Assembly (NCBI GenBank): GCA_944326695.1
Contig: CALVEZ010000021.1
Span: 1-62,085, forward strand
Origin: Candidatus Bilophila faecipullorum
GTDB lineage: Bacteria > Desulfobacterota > Desulfovibrionia > Desulfovibrionales > Desulfovibrionaceae
DNA: 62,085 nt
Direction: 5' to 3'
Positions 17,893 through 26,902 of this stretch are shown one piece after another. Both the position numbers and the translations under genes were made by a program. Position 1 is the first letter of the stretch. Each line of letters begins with the position of its first letter. The notes below the pieces were generated by a model, which was given only the letters and a program-made list of their open reading frames with translations, did not search any database and was not told where the DNA came from.

Positions 17893-20058
17893 TTATCCGA
17901 TTTTACGCACGCGGCACCCCACGCCGTTGTGCTGGCAGGAAATCTTGTCCCAATAGTTGGGCAGGATACTGCTGATGTGCGTACCGCGGTTTTCCGGGAG
18001 CGGGGTGGTGGCGTTCAGGTTGGAGGGCGTAAACAGCGTGCCGGGCAGGACGTTCTCGGTGATGTCCACCCAGCCCTCAAGCCCGCCCACAAAGGTTTCG
18101 AGCATGACCTTGTCGCCCTGCTTCAGGCCGAGTTCGGCGGCGGTCCGGGGATGGAGGGAGATGAAACGGCCACTGGAGAACTGCCCCACCGCCGTGGCGA
18201 AATTGGTCAGCGTCTGCTGCCAGTGCCACAACTGTTTGCCCTGAATGAGGATGAGCGGGTAGCCTTCCTTGTGATCCTTGCTCCGGGGGCTGCCCTTGGG
18301 GTAGTCCCAGTCGGAGAGGCGTCCGAAGACCCGGTGCGCGGCCTGCATTTTCCCGGACGGCGTAAGGAGCCTGCCCTCGGTGAAGACGCAGCCGGTGCGC
18401 TCGGGTTCGTCGGCGGAGAAGAGAGGCCACACGAGGCCGTCCGGCGACTTGCGCAGCCGTTCCAGCGTCATGCCCTTCCATGAGGGGACAAGTTCGGTGA
18501 AGCGGCGGTACATGTCCTCGGGATCGCGGAAGTCCGGGTAGCGTTCGGGATCGACCAGCCGCCCCACGTCGCGGTAGAAGCGCCACGAGGGGGCGCAGGA
18601 GCCGGGCGCGTCCGTAAGCTGTTCACGCCACACGGCCTGCTGCTCGTTGCCGTAGCCCGATCCCTGGCTTTCCGGGCCGAAGGTGGCGGGGATGAAGAGG
18701 TGGGCCGCCTCGCTTTCCTCGGTGAGGAAGAAGCCGCAATGGACCACAAAGGGCACCTTGGCGAGGGCTTCGCGCACGCCCTTGCTGTCGGGATAGCGGC
18801 GGTAGCTGGAGTTAAGGAACAGGATGTCGATTTTCCCGCGCGACATGGCGTTGCGCAGGCGGCGGAAATTCATCTTGGGCTTCGTGTTCTCCCCGAAGAA
18901 ATGATCGACGAATTCCTCGTCGCCGCCCGGCTTGCCGCTCTGGAAGGTGAGCATCCCCCGGCCTTCGCCGATGAGGTTGTCGCGCAGGGCCTGCATGAGG
19001 ATGATCGCGCGCAGCCCGGTGATGCCGTTGGTGTAGCGCGACAGCGAGCCGCCGAGCCAGACGATGGTGCGTTCGCTCGCGGCGAGGGTTTCGTAGAAGT
19101 CGAGCACTTCGGCGGGCGAAAGCCCGGTGACGGCGGCCACCTTGTCCACGGTGAAGCCTTCGCAGTCCTTCGCCAGTTCGTCAAAGCCGTCGATCTGGAA
19201 GCGGGCCCGGGCCTCGTCGTAGCTGCCGGTCGAGAGGATATGGCGCACCGCGCCCACGGCCAGCGCGCCGTCCGTGCCCGGCAGGGGGCGGAACTGGCAA
19301 TCGCAGAGGAGGCTGGTGCGGGTCTTGCGCGGATCGAGATAGACGATCTTCACGCCGCGCTCGCGGGCCTGTTGCAGCCAGCGCGCGTAGGGCGGATAGA
19401 GGTCGGCAACGTTGGCGCCCCACAGCACGAGCGTTCGGGCGTTGAGGATTTCGTGCACCTTGACGGTCCCGCAGTTCACCCCCACCATGTCCCCGAGCAT
19501 GTTCGAGGCGCTCGACACGCAGGATTCGCCCGGAGGCATGGCGTGCACGCTCCCTACGGTGCGCAGGGTCATCAGTGCGGCGATTTCGCTTTCGCGGCAA
19601 TCCCACAGGGGCATGGTCATGGCCACACGGTCGGCGGCCTTCGCGCCGTGCGTTTTGAGCACTTCGCGCATCCGGTCGGCCACGGTCCGCACGGCCTCCT
19701 CATAGCTGATGCGCTCCCAGCCGCCGTCGGGCAGGCGGCGCATGGGCTCTGTGATGCGGTAGGGGCTGTTCATGAGTTCAAGGATGGACAGGCCCTTTGG
19801 ACACATGGCCCCGCCGGTCCAGCGGTTGCCGGGATGCCCCGCAACGCTCGTCACCTTGCCGCCCCGGATGCGTGCGAGATAGGTGCAGCGCACCTGACAG
19901 AAGGGGCAATAGCCCTTGAGGATTTTTTCCTTTTCCTCGGCCCGGCCCCGGAAGCCCATACCGCGGGAAGGGACGGCGTCCCCCATCACGGCGGCTCCGC
20001 CCGCCAGCAGCGCGGTGCCGAGCTTCAAAAAATGTCTTCTGGAATACGTGTCCGGCAT
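17893..20058 (-). CDS. Periplasmic molybdopterin (bis-MGD) oxidoreductase, catalytic subunit
   Basis: The protein has 721 residues from the ATG at 20058, which has GGAGGGAG upstream. A twin-arginine signal (SRRHFLKLG) sends it folded to the periplasm. Then comes a [4Fe-4S] site (C-P-F-C-x3-C ... GAMCPKG, about residues 50-85). The molybdenum ligand is probably the Cys in GESCVSSASNM, not selenocysteine. The C-terminal cofactor domain includes LWHWQQTLTNF and NLNATTPLPE. Overall layout resembles formate dehydrogenase or thiosulfate/polysulfide reductase alpha subunits; the substrate cannot be read from sequence. With the Fe-S and cytochrome b genes it forms an FdnGHI-like respiratory complex. 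Confidence 0.85.
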   Translation of the reverse strand: MPDTYSRRHFLKLGTALLAGGAAVMGDAVPSRGMGFRGRAEEKEKILKGYCPFCQVRCTYLARIRGGKVTSVAGHPGNRWTGGAMCPKGLSILELMNSPYRITEPMRRLPDGGWERISYEEAVRTVADRMREVLKTHGAKAADRVAMTMPLWDCRESEIAALMTLRTVGSVHAMPPGESCVSSASNMLGDMVGVNCGTVKVHEILNARTLVLWGANVADLYPPYARWLQQARERGVKIVYLDPRKTRTSLLCDCQFRPLPGTDGALAVGAVRHILSTGSYDEARARFQIDGFDELAKDCEGFTVDKVAAVTGLSPAEVLDFYETLAASERTIVWLGGSLSRYTNGITGLRAIILMQALRDNLIGEGRGMLTFQSGKPGGDEEFVDHFFGENTKPKMNFRRLRNAMSRGKIDILFLNSSYRRYPDSKGVREALAKVPFVVHCGFFLTEESEAAHLFIPATFGPESQGSGYGNEQQAVWREQLTDAPGSCAPSWRFYRDVGRLVDPERYPDFRDPEDMYRRFTELVPSWKGMTLERLRKSPDGLVWPLFSADEPERTGCVFTEGRLLTPSGKMQAAHRVFGRLSDWDYPKGSPRSKDHKEGYPLILIQGKQLWHWQQTLTNFATAVGQFSSGRFISLHPRTAAELGLKQGDKVMLETFVGGLEGWVDITENVLPGTLFTPSNLNATTPLPENRGTHISSILPNYWDKISCQHNGVGCRVRKIG

Positions 20059-20365
20059 AGAAAGCGACTCCCTCCGGCTTCTCCGCGCAGGAGGCCGTGT
20101 CCGGCGGAATGGCAAGAAAACGGGTACCGCGCACAGGATACGCGGTACCCTCCCGACCGCAGCAAACGGCGCGCCGGGAACCCTCCCGGCCGGGATGAAA
20201 CGGAAATCGTAAGCATGGTCCTCATGGAACCATCCGCCCCAGCGCCGCTTTTTTTCAAGAAGGGATGGGCAAGGGGGGCCTTCGACGGTGCGCCGTCTCC
20301 GCTGCCCTTCCGTGCCCTTTAAAAAAGGGGACTGTCCTCGGATGATCCCGTACCGAGGGCTGCGC

Positions 20366-20674
20366 CTAGCAGTTGCAGTCGCTGGAAATACCCTGAATGG
20401 AGGTCTTTTCCTGAAGCTGCTTCATCTGATCGCCAGAAATGCCGAGTTCGCCGAGATCGTCGAAGGACTGGAATCCACCGAGTTCTTCGCGCAGTTCAAC
20501 GATTTTTTCGGCGGTGGCCTTGTCGACCGCGCCGGTGGCGGCAAGCTGATCGGCGGTGGCCTTGTTCAGTTCGATGGCCGCGGCGTCGGCGGCGAAGGAG
20601 GCCACCGGGCTCAGGACGGGAGCGGAAAGAAGGATCGCGGCGGCGAAGAGGGCAGATTGGAAAACCTTTTTCAT
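20366..20674 (-). CDS. Exported ComEA-type helix-hairpin-helix protein
   Basis: The protein has 102 residues. AAGGAG precedes the ATG, followed by a signal peptide ending A-S-F-A-A. The mature part is one helix-hairpin-helix unit (IELNKATADQLAATGAVDKA, then A-E-K-I-V-E-L-R), as in ComEA, which binds DNA non-specifically in the periplasm. The tail ends S-S-D-C-N-C, two cysteines one residue apart, which is not typical and suggests metal binding or a disulfide. It has its own sigma-70 promoter at 20705-20733. A role in DNA uptake is possible but not shown. Confidence 0.8.
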   Translation of the reverse strand: MKKVFQSALFAAAILLSAPVLSPVASFAADAAAIELNKATADQLAATGAVDKATAEKIVELREELGGFQSFDDLGELGISGDQMKQLQEKTSIQGISSDCNC

Positions 20675-20704
20675 GATGAACTCCTTACCTCTAAAGTGAA
20701 AAAA

Positions 20705-20733
20705 AGTATAATGTATCTCTTAGAGAATGGCAA
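20705..20733 (-). promoter_or_regulatory. Sigma-70 promoter of the ComEA-like gene
   Basis: Read on the minus strand, TTGCCA (20733-20728) and TATACT (20710-20705) are separated by exactly 17 bp, 31 bp upstream of the ATG. Confidence 0.7.
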
Positions 20734-20783
20734 CAGGGAACATTGTTTTGTTTTTTATGTAAAATCAATAGATTAAACAAAGT

Positions 20784-20809
20784 GTCGACAAATAATGCTT
20801 TTTGTCGAC
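20784..20809. promoter_or_regulatory. Perfect inverted repeat GTCGACAAA-N8-TTTGTCGAC
   Basis: Nine-base arms (20784-20792 and 20801-20809) with an 8-bp centre lie about 50 bp upstream of the -35 of the ComEA-like gene. It could be an operator or a weak transcript end. Confidence 0.5.
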
Positions 20810-20985
20810 TGTCGGTGCAATGTCGGGGGCGAAGCGGGAGAGGGCCGTTTCCATCTCCGAGGCCGATAGTCGCACTCTCTGGGCGGGAGAGGGGGTGGAA
20901 TATGTCTTTTCACGGGAAAGGCTCGTTTGCCTTCAGGCGGAAGGCCGCGCCCTGAAGCCCGCTCGCCGGGGCAGGGGATGGCGGG

Positions 20986-21073
20986 GAGGAACGCGGGCGC
21001 ATGGTGAAGCGGCTTCGGAACTGAGGTTGCAGAGAGAACGATAGGGCAGGAACACGGGCGCGTGGTGAGGCGG
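20986..21073. repeat. 27-nt direct repeat pair, 61-bp pitch
   Basis: AGGAACRCGGGCGCRTGGT plus GARGCGG occurs at 20986-21012 and 21047-21073, 23 of 27 bases identical. The 34 bp between are unrelated. Confidence 0.7.
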
Positions 21074-21262
21074 GAAGAAGCGCGGCCTTCCCCCACATTC
21101 CGGGGAGCGGCGGGTCTGCGGGAAGGAGACGAATCTTTCCTTGAAGCCCATATCCGGCAACATGGCCCTTCTGCGAGAAAGGAGCCCCGAAGGACTCCTT
21201 TCTTGTAGGGGGAAGAGGAAAAGGTCGGCTGAGGGGGTGGGGCCGGCCTTTCCCGGAGGGGC

Positions 21263-21379
21263 TCAGTGGCGGTTAAGGTCCCTGATCCAGCGGACGATCC
21301 CGAAAAAGACCCACACGCCGCAGGCGATATTGAGGATGAAGGACAGGTAGACGAAATATTTGGTCAGAGCGAGCCACAT
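21263..21379 (-). CDS. 38-residue membrane microprotein beside the SSS symporter
   Basis: The ATG at 21379 has a perfect AGGAGG five bases upstream. The product, MWLALTKYFVYLSFILNIAC and 18 more residues, is one long hydrophobic helix ending in a basic, amphipathic tail. It lies 9 bp after the symporter stop, so it is the last gene of the catabolic operon. Small hydrophobic partners accompany several sodium:solute symporters, and this may be such a subunit. I know no specific family for it. Confidence 0.7.
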   Translation of the reverse strand: MWLALTKYFVYLSFILNIACGVWVFFGIVRWIRDLNRH

Positions 21380-21388
21380 GGGGGCCTC

Positions 21389-22816
21389 CTAGTTGACGTC
21401 GGGGGCGAAAACGCCCTCGGGCCGACGGTTTTTCATGGCCTGATGCACGAGGAAGAGCGTCAGGCAGTTGAGCCCGATGCCCACGAAGTTCGCCGGAATC
21501 CCGAAGGGTTCCCCAAGCACCTTGTCGCCCCAGATGAAGCAGCTCAGGCCGCCCGCAATGACGGCTGGCGCGCCCGCGTAGGGCGAAATCCTGCCCCAGA
21601 GCAGCCCGCAGAGCAGCGGCGGCAGGATGGCCGAGGGCCACAGCTTGAACATGTAGATCATCAGCCCGAAGACGTCCTGAAAGAGGATGGCCACGCCGAT
21701 GGAAATCCCGCCCACCACCAGCGTGGACATGCGGGACTGGTGCAGCAATTCGGACTGGGTGGCTTCCGGCCTGATGAACTTGTTGTAGATGTCCCGCGTG
21801 TAGATGACCGAAGCGGTGTTGATCATGGCCGCGCCGGTGGACATGACCGCCGCCAGCAGCGCGCCGAAAACCAGCCCGGTGATGCCTGCGGGCAGGATGT
21901 CGCGGATGAGGTTGGTGAAGGCGAGGTCCGGCTTGACGTCGGGCTGGATCGCCATGGACGCAAGGCCGATGGCCGCCGTGGTCGCCATGAAGAAGACCCA
22001 GTGCACGCCGAAGATGAGCAGGCCGCTCTTGCTGTCCTTGGCCGACTTGGTGGAGGCGTAGCGCTGGATGAAGTAGGGGGCGCAGAACTCCCCGAGGAGG
22101 AAGCTGAAGAAAAGGCCCAAAAAGCGCACGATGCCCCAGCCCGCGAGAGGCTGGAGATTGGTGGCGAAACGCGGATTGGCATAGAGGATGTTCATCATGG
22201 CGTCGAAGCCGCCCAGATGGTCGATGGCCAGATAGCCGCACAGGGTGACGCCGATAATGATGATCACGTACTGCACCGCATCCGTGAGCGTCACGGCGAG
22301 GATGCCGCCCCACCATGTATACATCAGCGTCACGAGGGAGGCGATGAGCGCCGCCGGGATGAGGCTTATGCCCGTGGCCGTCTGGAGGATGGAGCCCATC
22401 GCCAGAATCTGCACCCCAAAGCCGCCCACACAGAAGAGGAAGGCGAAGATGCTGGAAAGGAACCGCCCCGAGCGGCCATAGTAAAGCCCGTAGAGATCGC
22501 CGAGGCTGTAGATGTGCTTCCCGGCGTTGTGTACGCGTTCGGAAATGTACAGCCCCGAGAATATCTGGTTGATGACCACGCCGGAGAGGGCGAAGAAGAC
22601 GATAATGCCCGTGGTGTGCATGAAGGAGATGCGCCCGATGGTCGCGCCCCCGCCGCACAGCGTGGCGGCGATGGCCGCAAAGAAGACGGGCATGGGCAGG
22701 CTGCGTCCGGCGACGGCATAGTCGTCGAAGTTCGATACCCGTTTCATGGCGTAATAGCCGAGGTACGTGACCAGCACGAAGTAGGCCGCGATGATGATAT
22801 AGTCGATGCTGTGCAT
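21389..22816 (-). CDS. Sodium:solute symporter (SSS family)
   Basis: The protein has 475 residues and about 13 membrane spans. It opens DYIIIAAYFVLVTYLGYY and has the family's early GRSLPMPVFFAAIAATLCGG region and the signature around GLVFGALLAAVMSTGAAMIN (PF00474), where the Ser/Thr line the sodium site. It would import the operon's substrate with Na+. Among SSS members it resembles the proline/pantothenate branch, but the substrate cannot be deduced. It starts 24 bp after the oxidoreductase gene. Confidence 0.9.
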   Translation of the reverse strand: MHSIDYIIIAAYFVLVTYLGYYAMKRVSNFDDYAVAGRSLPMPVFFAAIAATLCGGGATIGRISFMHTTGIIVFFALSGVVINQIFSGLYISERVHNAGKHIYSLGDLYGLYYGRSGRFLSSIFAFLFCVGGFGVQILAMGSILQTATGISLIPAALIASLVTLMYTWWGGILAVTLTDAVQYVIIIIGVTLCGYLAIDHLGGFDAMMNILYANPRFATNLQPLAGWGIVRFLGLFFSFLLGEFCAPYFIQRYASTKSAKDSKSGLLIFGVHWVFFMATTAAIGLASMAIQPDVKPDLAFTNLIRDILPAGITGLVFGALLAAVMSTGAAMINTASVIYTRDIYNKFIRPEATQSELLHQSRMSTLVVGGISIGVAILFQDVFGLMIYMFKLWPSAILPPLLCGLLWGRISPYAGAPAVIAGGLSCFIWGDKVLGEPFGIPANFVGIGLNCLTLFLVHQAMKNRRPEGVFAPDVN

Positions 22817-22840
22817 GAGATTTCCTTGTAAGGCTGCGGG

Positions 22841-24220
22841 TTATTTCTTTTCCAGCAGTCGCCGCAGCGCTTCGAGCGGCACAGGCCGCAAGGGGGCGCG
22901 GACGGAAAGGCGGCCTACGTCGGGAAGGGGCCTGCGCGCCGCCGCCGCGACGATGGCCGCGAGCGCCGGGCCACAGGTGCGGCCCTGGCAGTTGCCCATG
23001 CCCGCGCGGGTGCGCAGCTTGACCTCGTTGACCTCTTCGAGCCCTTCGGCCACGGCTTCCCGGATGTCCGCCGCCCGCACGTTCTCGCAGCGGCAGACCA
23101 CCACGTCGTCGGGGACGGCGTACAGGTCCGGGCGCGGCGAAAACCACGCGTCGAGGAAGATTTTGGAGGCGGTCTGCACGGCGAGGGTGCGCAGGAGCAG
23201 CCTTTGCCTGCGGCGGCTTTCCCGCGTACCGAGCGCGCCCTGCCGTTCGGCCACGGCCAGTCCCGCGAGTTCGCCGGTGAGCGCGGCTACGGCGGCCCCG
23301 CGTACCCGCGCGCAGTCCCCGGCCACGTAGACCCCTTCCCGGCTGGTGCGGCCCAGCGCGTCGGAGGCCACGGTCCAGCACTGTTGGCGGGCATCCCAGC
23401 GTTGGTCGAGGCCGAGCGCGGAAGCCATGTGCGTGCGGGGGATGACCCCGCCGTGATAGAGGAGCGTGGACGCCCGCACGTTGCGCGTTTCCTTGCCCGC
23501 CGTGAAGACGATCTCCTCCACATGGCCCTCGCCTCGCGCTTCGATGCGCCCGACGTTGCGATGCACGGGAGCGCCGCGGAGCGTAGCCAACATCATGGAC
23601 GCGCCCCGCAGGAGCAGGGGAAGGCCGAGCAGCCCGGCGGGGAGGTGGGGCAGGGCCCGCAGCACGTTGCGGGGCGGCGTCTGATCGAGCACTGCGGCAA
23701 GGGGGACGCCGCGTTTGATCAGGTGGCTGGCCGCCAGATAGAGCAGGGGCCCGCTGCCCGCGAGCGCCACCGGCGCCTGCGGTGCGACGTCCGCCGTTTT
23801 GAGCAGGATGTCGGCAGCCCCGGCGGTCATGACGCCCGGCAATGTCCAGCCCCGGAAGGGGACGGGGCGCTCCATCGCCCCCGCCGCGACGATAAGGTTC
23901 CTGGCCCGCAGGTCGAGGGTTTCGTCCCCTCGGGAGACAAGGGCGCGGCCCGGCTCCAGAAACCAGACCGTGCTTTCGGAAAGGTAGTGCGCCCCGGAAC
24001 GTTCGAAGCGCCGCACGGCGGCGGTCCCGTCGCGGAAGTCGGCGGGATCGGGAAAGCGGCCCTGCGCGCCCGGCGCGGTGACGTGGCGGTAAATCTGGCC
24101 GCCGGGCCCGGCCTGTTCGTCGACGAGGACGACCTCAAGCCCGGCCTCGGCGATCACGCTGGCCGCGCGCAGCCCGGCCGGTCCCGCCCCCACGACGAGG
24201 GCATCCCATTGACGGATCAT
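22841..24220 (-). CDS. FAD/NAD-binding oxidoreductase with BFD-like Fe-S domain (HcnB/D-hydroxyproline dehydrogenase alpha type)
   Basis: The protein has 459 residues; its ATG overlaps the preceding stop (ATGA) with GGAGGAG upstream. An N-terminal dinucleotide fold (ALVVGAGPAGLRAASVIAEA) is followed by G-G-Q-I-Y-R and a second nucleotide-binding region. About residues 375-430 form a [2Fe-2S] BFD-like domain (CRCENVRAADI, then C-Q-G-R-T-C). This is the plan of HcnB and of the alpha subunit of opine or D-hydroxyproline dehydrogenases. It acts with the two genes upstream as a membrane-associated, flavin-linked amine dehydrogenase. Confidence 0.87.
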   Translation of the reverse strand: MIRQWDALVVGAGPAGLRAASVIAEAGLEVVLVDEQAGPGGQIYRHVTAPGAQGRFPDPADFRDGTAAVRRFERSGAHYLSESTVWFLEPGRALVSRGDETLDLRARNLIVAAGAMERPVPFRGWTLPGVMTAGAADILLKTADVAPQAPVALAGSGPLLYLAASHLIKRGVPLAAVLDQTPPRNVLRALPHLPAGLLGLPLLLRGASMMLATLRGAPVHRNVGRIEARGEGHVEEIVFTAGKETRNVRASTLLYHGGVIPRTHMASALGLDQRWDARQQCWTVASDALGRTSREGVYVAGDCARVRGAAVAALTGELAGLAVAERQGALGTRESRRRQRLLLRTLAVQTASKIFLDAWFSPRPDLYAVPDDVVVCRCENVRAADIREAVAEGLEEVNEVKLRTRAGMGNCQGRTCGPALAAIVAAAARRPLPDVGRLSVRAPLRPVPLEALRRLLEKK

Positions 24221-24513
24221 CGCTCCTCCTCCTTGCCGCAGTGCTGGCGGTTGATGTTCATACCTTCGCGGACCGGGGTCAGGCAGGCCTGCCGGTCGGG
24301 GACGCCGTCGATTTCCACAAGGCACTCGAAGCACGTCCCCATCATGCAGAAGGGGGCGCGGGGCTCGCCGGTCAGCGGGTGGCAGCCGGTATGCCCGGCA
24401 TGGATGTCCCCGAGCAGGGCGGCGGCCACGGTCTGGCCCGCGCGGACCGTATAGGGCCTGCCTTCAAAGGTGACGCGGACGAGGCCCGCTTCGTCGCTGT
24501 GTTGCGTGGTCAT
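24217..24513 (-). CDS. [2Fe-2S] subunit of the HcnABC-like dehydrogenase
   Basis: The 98-residue protein carries VRVTFEGRPYTVRAGQTVAA, then C-x-M-x-x-C-x-x-C with a distal Cys (FCMMGTCFECLVEIDG ... RQACLTPV). This matches the small HcnA-type ferredoxin subunit. AAGGAAG precedes the ATG. The stop overlaps the start of the HcnB-like gene and the gap to the HcnC-like gene is 10 bp, so the three are translated together. It passes electrons between the flavins and the quinone pool. Confidence 0.87.
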   Translation of the reverse strand: MTTQHSDEAGLVRVTFEGRPYTVRAGQTVAAALLGDIHAGHTGCHPLTGEPRAPFCMMGTCFECLVEIDGVPDRQACLTPVREGMNINRQHCGKEEER

Positions 24514-24523
24514 GGCTTCTTCC

Positions 24524-25711
24524 TTATGAGGCGGCTTCAGCTTTGGCCGGGGCCGTAGCGTGGGGCGAGGAGGCGGCGGAACCCTTGAACCCGTCGCCGT
24601 CCGCGAAACGGGACAGCGTGAAGAGGGCCGCGTCCGGCGGGAGCGGCTGGCCGAGCACGTAGTCCGGCAGGGTCCGTTCGAGGATCGCCGCCAGCGATAC
24701 CGCGCTGTGCATGACGAAGACAAAGGCGTTCTCATGCCCGGGGATGCGGTCGTAGATGGGGTAGGCGTCCTTGGGCCAGACGCGCAGGCCCGTCCAAAAG
24801 CGCAGGATGCGCTTGCGCGCCAGTTCCGGCCAGACCCGGGCCGCCCAGTCCGCGTTGGCGGCGAGGGTTTCGGGATGCAGATCGCGGTCCATGCCCGCCT
24901 GATCGTGCGCCGCGCCGATCATCACCGTGCCCCCGAAGGTACGGGCTATGCCGAGCAGCGGGATGGGCAGGACATCGGCGGGGATGCGCTCAAGGAGCAG
25001 CACCTGGCTTTTGTTCGGAAAGACGGGGATGTCCGCCCCGAGCTGAAGGGCGAGCTTGCGCGTGCCGAGCCCGGAGGCGAGGACGAGCTTGCCGCATTCA
25101 AGGACGCGCTCGCCGCAGTCCAGCCGATAGCCGCCGCCCGAGGGCGTTACGGCGCTCACGCGCTCCCCGGCAAGGAGCGTGCCGCCCGCGCGCGTGAACG
25201 CCTTGCGGAAGGCGAAGATCAAATGGAGCGGATCGACGTAGCCGTCCATCTCCGACCACGTGCCCCCGGACACCTCCGGCCCGAAGGGGACTTTGGGCAG
25301 TTTTTTTTCGAGTTCCGCCCGGCTGAGCATGGAGGCCGGATAGACCCCGTCCTCGGTTTCGGCGCGCAGCTTGTCGATGAAAAGGGCCCGCTGCGCGAGT
25401 TCCTCCTCGCCGAGGCAGGGGATGATCCCGCCCGTGGCCGCGTAGCCGGTGTCGATGCCGGACGCCTCCTTGAGTTCGGCGGCCAGCGCGCCGTAGGCCC
25501 GGGACGAAGCGAAGCCCCAGCGCACGAAGGGCGGGCAGCCGAGTGCCTTGGACTGGCACCAGATGAGCCCCATGTTGGCGCGGGACGCGCGGGAAAAGGT
25601 CGGCACGGCGTCCACGATGCAGGTTCTGACGCCTTTTTTGGCCAGCCCGTAGCCGACGGCCGCCCCCGTCACCCCGCCCCCGACGACGATGACGTCGAAG
25701 GAGGCGTTCAT
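24524..25711 (-). CDS. FAD-dependent amine/D-amino-acid dehydrogenase (HcnC/DadA type)
   Basis: The protein has 395 residues from the ATG at 25711, which overlaps the RidA stop (ATGA). The flavin fold is FDVIVVGGGVTGAAVGYGLA. The DAO-family layout (PF01266) follows, with G-Y-V-D-P-L-H-L near residue 175 and R-V-W-P-K-D-A-Y-P-I near 320. In HcnABC-like enzymes this beta subunit oxidises the C-N bond of a secondary or primary amine (glycine, opines, D-hydroxyproline). Its imine product fits the adjacent RidA deaminase. The C-terminal 25 residues are Ala/Pro-rich and probably disordered. Confidence 0.87.
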   Translation of the reverse strand: MNASFDVIVVGGGVTGAAVGYGLAKKGVRTCIVDAVPTFSRASRANMGLIWCQSKALGCPPFVRWGFASSRAYGALAAELKEASGIDTGYAATGGIIPCLGEEELAQRALFIDKLRAETEDGVYPASMLSRAELEKKLPKVPFGPEVSGGTWSEMDGYVDPLHLIFAFRKAFTRAGGTLLAGERVSAVTPSGGGYRLDCGERVLECGKLVLASGLGTRKLALQLGADIPVFPNKSQVLLLERIPADVLPIPLLGIARTFGGTVMIGAAHDQAGMDRDLHPETLAANADWAARVWPELARKRILRFWTGLRVWPKDAYPIYDRIPGHENAFVFVMHSAVSLAAILERTLPDYVLGQPLPPDAALFTLSRFADGDGFKGSAASSPHATAPAKAEAAS

Positions 25712-26091
25712 CGCGGCGCCTTCCACGCGACGCAGTCGATTTCGACCTTGAAGTCGTTCATCATGTGCGCCTGCACGGTGACGCGGGCCGGGGCGTGTTC
25801 AAGGGTGAAGTAGCGGCTGTAGACGCGGTTGAAGATGGCGAAGTCGCGGGGATCGTCCAGCCAGACGTTGACCTTGATCACGTTCTCGGGGCCGTATCCG
25901 GCTTCCTTCAGGGTCTTCATGAGGTTGTCGAGGGCCTGCTTCGCCTGTTCCGCAATGCCGCCGACCACGAATTCGCCCTCGGCGTTTTTGGGGACCTGCC
26001 CCGCCACGAACAGCCAGCCGTCGGCCATGACCGCCTGCGAAGCCGGGACGCCGCCCTGTTTGGGCAATCCGAAACGCTGTATCTCTCCCAT
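25708..26091 (-). CDS. RidA (YjgF/YER057c/UK114) family protein
   Basis: The 127-residue protein carries the family core: the K-N-A-E-G-E-F-V-V-G-G stretch, A-K-Q-A-L-D-N-L, NVIKVNVWLDDPRDF, the R-V-T-V-Q segment holding the substrate-binding Arg, and VEIDCVAWKA. RidA proteins hydrolyse reactive enamines and imines released by flavin- and PLP-dependent enzymes. Its location directly before the dehydrogenase gene, with overlapping codons, suggests it deals with that enzyme's imine product. GGAGGGA precedes the ATG. Confidence 0.9.
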   Translation of the reverse strand: MGEIQRFGLPKQGGVPASQAVMADGWLFVAGQVPKNAEGEFVVGGIAEQAKQALDNLMKTLKEAGYGPENVIKVNVWLDDPRDFAIFNRVYSRYFTLEHAPARVTVQAHMMNDFKVEIDCVAWKAPR

Positions 26092-26131
26092 GATTCCCTC
26101 CTGCGGGTATGTCTCGGGTCCGGTGATGCCG

Positions 26132-26857
26132 TCAGACCCATTGTTTGCGCCGTACGCAGAATGCTGCGTAGGTGACGAGCGAGTTGATGTCGTAGACGGG
26201 AAGGCCCACGGCCTCCTGGATGCCCCGGGCAAAGGCGCTGAGGTCCGTGCATTCGAGCAGCAGCGCGTCGAGCGGGGTTTCCGCGGCAAGGGCGGCGGCT
26301 GCCTCGCAGATGGCCGCGCCCACGGCGTCGGTGTCCATATAGGGGGTACGGCCTTCGAGGATGGTTTCCCGGAAGATGGAGGACGTTTCCATCCCCCGGA
26401 CGACGACGGAAGGGCGCAGGCCGTCGGGCACGCCCGCGTGCCTGAAATGCTCCCATGTCAGCGAGCCGGAGTGGGCGGTGAGGACGCCGATGCGCGCCTC
26501 CGGCCCGTGCAGGGTATGGATGAGGGGAATCTGGACGAGGCTCGACATGAGCACGGGGACGGAGACGGCGCGGGCCACGGCCTTCTGATAAAGGGCCATG
26601 AAGCCGCAGCTTCCGGCAATGGCCTTCACGCCGTCGCGTTCGAGCTGCCGGGCCGCTTCCACAAGCATGGCCTCAAGCTCGTCCGAGGCGGCGGCAAGGA
26701 TTTCGCGCGCCCCTACGCCCGGCAGGACGCGGCAGACGACCGGAAAATCGAAGGTAAGCGGGTTCCTGAGCTGCCCCGGCGGTTTGGGAAAATGCGTGTC
26801 CAGACACAGGATGCCCACCGGGGTGTCGTAGTAGAGATAGCCGCTGCGCAGGCGCAT
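26132..26857 (-). CDS. Aspartate/glutamate racemase-family protein
   Basis: The protein has 241 residues. It has the Asp/Glu/hydantoin racemase fold, with one catalytic Cys in IAGSCGFMAL (about residue 84) and the second in LLLECTDLSAF (about 200). The region between includes IGVLTAHSGSL. It would invert or activate the operon's amino-acid substrate before oxidation. AAGGAG lies ten bases before the ATG. It is the first gene of the operon; a candidate operator and promoter lie 45-65 bp upstream. Confidence 0.85.
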   Translation of the reverse strand: MRLRSGYLYYDTPVGILCLDTHFPKPPGQLRNPLTFDFPVVCRVLPGVGAREILAAASDELEAMLVEAARQLERDGVKAIAGSCGFMALYQKAVARAVSVPVLMSSLVQIPLIHTLHGPEARIGVLTAHSGSLTWEHFRHAGVPDGLRPSVVVRGMETSSIFRETILEGRTPYMDTDAVGAAICEAAAALAAETPLDALLLECTDLSAFARGIQEAVGLPVYDINSLVTYAAFCVRRKQWV

Positions 26858-26902
26858 GATGCGTGTTCTCCTTTTGCCCGCCGTTTTTCGAAGCGAGGTC
26901 GT

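Larger units (their letters stand above)
20675..21262. other. 588-bp intergenic region: promoter, palindrome and repeat pair
   Basis: No gene is evident. The left part is AT-rich and carries the promoter of the ComEA-like gene and a GTCGACAAA palindrome. The right part is GC-rich and carries a 27-nt direct repeat pair with 61-bp pitch. Confidence 0.5.

Noticed and set aside
19500..19540. Selenocysteine in the molybdopterin catalytic subunit
   Set aside because: The likely molybdenum ligand is encoded as Cys (GESCVSSA); there is no in-frame TGA in that gene.
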